Source: Methanobacteriota archaeon (GTDB lineage: Archaea; Thermoplasmatota; Poseidoniia; Poseidoniales; Poseidoniaceae). From it: 7,108 nucleotides of DNA. The position numbers and the translations under genes are program-made. How positions within the stretch are numbered: the stretch's first letter is position 1; each line of letters starts with the position of its first letter. Below, piece after piece: positions 5,809-7,108 of this stretch. The notes below the pieces were generated by a model that did not search any database, was not told the origin of the DNA, and saw only the letters and a list, made by a program, of their open reading frames with translations. Location: positions 1 through 7,108 of the forward strand of contig JAPOHM010000070.1 in NCBI GenBank assembly GCA_029979405.1, written 5' to 3'.

Positions 5809-7108
5809 AACGGATATCCACTTACTTCTTCGTCATTGAAGCAGTATCTAATAACTTGATATCGTGATTTGAATTCTCGAACGTCCTCTTTCACTGAATT
5901 TGGATCTTCATTATTGATTAATACCCTTGCATAAAACTTAGCCACGTCTTGCATTTCATCAACACCCATACCTACACGAGTTAATTCTTGAACACCTAAT
6001 CTCAATCCAGAAGGCGACATTGCTTTTGTATCACCAGGAAGCATGTTCATGTTGGTTATAATTCCAGCGTCTTCAAGTAATTTTGCAGCCTTTGCTCCAG
6101 CACCGGAATCTAACTCTCCATGTCTCGTCAACACCTGATGTGAAGCAGTGTATCCTCTGGATTCAGCAAGGACATCAAAGCCTTCTGCTGCAAGTGATGA
6201 TGCGAAGGCTTGAGCATTAGCAACTGTATTCTTAGAAAGTTCTTCACCATATTCAAGAAATTCAGCTAATGCAATAACCTTACCAGCTACGTGATGTAAA
6301 TGGTAAGAAGAACAGGTTCCAGGGAAAACTGCATTGTTCAATCTTCTTTGGAATTTTTCATCCTCGGAGGAGGAAAGAATGAATCCTCCTTGAGGCCCTG
6401 GAAAAGTCTTGTGTGATGAACCTGTCATTATGTCTGCACCTTCTTCAAAAGGTGATTGAAAGCAACCCCCTGCAATTAAACCAAGGACATGGGCTCCGTC
6501 GTACATAACAGTCGATCCAACTTCATGAGCGACATCTGCTAATTCTTTCAGCGGAGTAGGAAACAAAAATACAGACTGCCCAAAAAGTGTTACTTTCGGA
6601 GACACTTCTCGAATTAATTCTGCTGATGCATCGATATCGGGCTCCATTCTTTCCTCGTTCCAAGGATATGTTGAAAGATTAAGATCTCGCAAACCAACGG
6701 CCCCCATTCTCGCATGTGAGATATGACCTCCATCTGCCGTTGACACTGCTGTAATAGAATCACCGGGTGATGCTAAGGCTTTGAGTGCTGCGATATTAGA
6801 GACTGTTCCACTTGTAGACTGAATGTTAGCAAATTTTGCAGAGAATACTTTTTTTGCTAAGTTTATACCAAGGTCCTCGATACTATCAAAATCTCCACAT
6901 CCCTGATAGTACCTTTTGTATGGTAATCCTTCAGCATACCTGCCATGTAAATCGCTTGAAACTACCTTTTGAACCATCGGTGATACAATATTTTCACTGG
7001 CTATCATTCCCAGCCCTTCACGGTATAATTTACCACTTTGAACTGTTGAATCAATAACTGATTTGGCATATTCTGCATTAATTTTCTTTGGTACCCAAGA
7101 ACCAGGAA
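5805..7108 (-). CDS. glyA: Serine hydroxymethyltransferase (N-terminally cut by window edge)
   Basis: PLP enzyme of one-carbon metabolism. It interconverts serine and glycine, passing the one-carbon unit to a reduced pterin (tetrahydrofolate or an archaeal equivalent), in the cytosol. Numbering from the Met at 7007, visible family motifs are IASEN (2-6), YAEG (24-27), RYYQGC (32-37), GGHISH (93-98), the PLP-ring Asp170 and His173 in YDGAHVLGL, the Schiff-base Lys200 in SSHKT followed by GPQGG, and Arg336 in SGLRLG followed by QELTR. The GPQGG and QELTR forms look archaeal. The Met at 7007 is not the start: it sits where the family has the Leu of LIASEN, and the frame stays open for 33 more codons (including SWVPKK and AEYAKS) to the edge. 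That gives at least 433 residues, about the usual length, so probably only a few residues are missing. The TGA stop overlaps the next gene, suggesting an operon. Confidence 0.96.
   Translation of the reverse strand, partial: PGSWVPKKINAEYAKSVIDSTVQSGKLYREGLGMIASENIVSPMVQKVVSSDLHGRYAEGLPYKRYYQGCGDFDSIEDLGINLAKKVFSAKFANIQSTSGTVSNIAALKALASPGDSITAVSTADGGHISHARMGAVGLRDLNLSTYPWNEERMEPDIDASAELIREVSPKVTLFGQSVFLFPTPLKELADVAHEVGSTVMYDGAHVLGLIAGGCFQSPFEEGADIMTGSSHKTFPGPQGGFILSSSEDEKFQRRLNNAVFPGTCSSYHLHHVAGKVIALAEFLEYGEELSKNTVANAQAFASSLAAEGFDVLAESRGYTASHQVLTRHGELDSGAGAKAAKLLEDAGIITNMNMLPGDTKAMSPSGLRLGVQELTRVGMGVDEMQDVAKFYARVLINNEDPNSVKEDVREFKSRYQVIRYCFNDEEVSGYPL

Overview
All four genes lie on the minus strand, so the window is read from right to left. 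The best guess is a marine euryarchaeon, perhaps of the Poseidoniales (Marine Group II) kind. The reasons are an archaeal-style serine hydroxymethyltransferase, large acidic secreted proteins full of DxDxDG calcium loops and N-glycosylation sequons, a type I surface protein with PKD-like domains, archaeal TATA-like promoter elements, and fairly AT-rich DNA. There is no rRNA or other marker gene, so this placement is inference.

Right part (5805-7108): glyA, encoding serine hydroxymethyltransferase, complete at its C-terminus and cut by the window edge at its N-terminus. Its stop codon overlaps the GTG start of an unrecognised 340-residue cytosolic protein (4786-5808). The two halves of that protein each end in a pattern like the V4R (4-vinyl reductase, TRAPP-like) small-molecule-binding domain. 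These two genes are probably co-transcribed.

Middle (4686-4785): a 100-bp gap with a perfect 14-bp palindrome and two candidate TATA boxes. It probably holds the promoter of the second transcription unit.

Left part (87-4685): a two-gene surface-protein unit. The first gene encodes a 1036-residue exported protein made of about 25 thrombospondin-type-3-like calcium-binding repeats, interrupted by several non-repeat inserts; one insert resembles a biotinyl/lipoyl (barrel-sandwich) fold. The second gene starts in the same frame right after two consecutive stop codons, with its ribosome-binding site inside the last codons of the first. It encodes a signal-peptide-bearing protein with Ig/PKD-like domains and a C-terminal membrane anchor. 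A plausible reading is that the two make a calcium-dependent surface structure, with the second protein as membrane-bound partner.

Left edge (1-86): no complete gene, but a good BRE/TATA-like element and a strong Shine-Dalgarno-like sequence point towards another minus-strand gene beyond the edge.

No RNA gene, mobile element or CRISPR array was seen.
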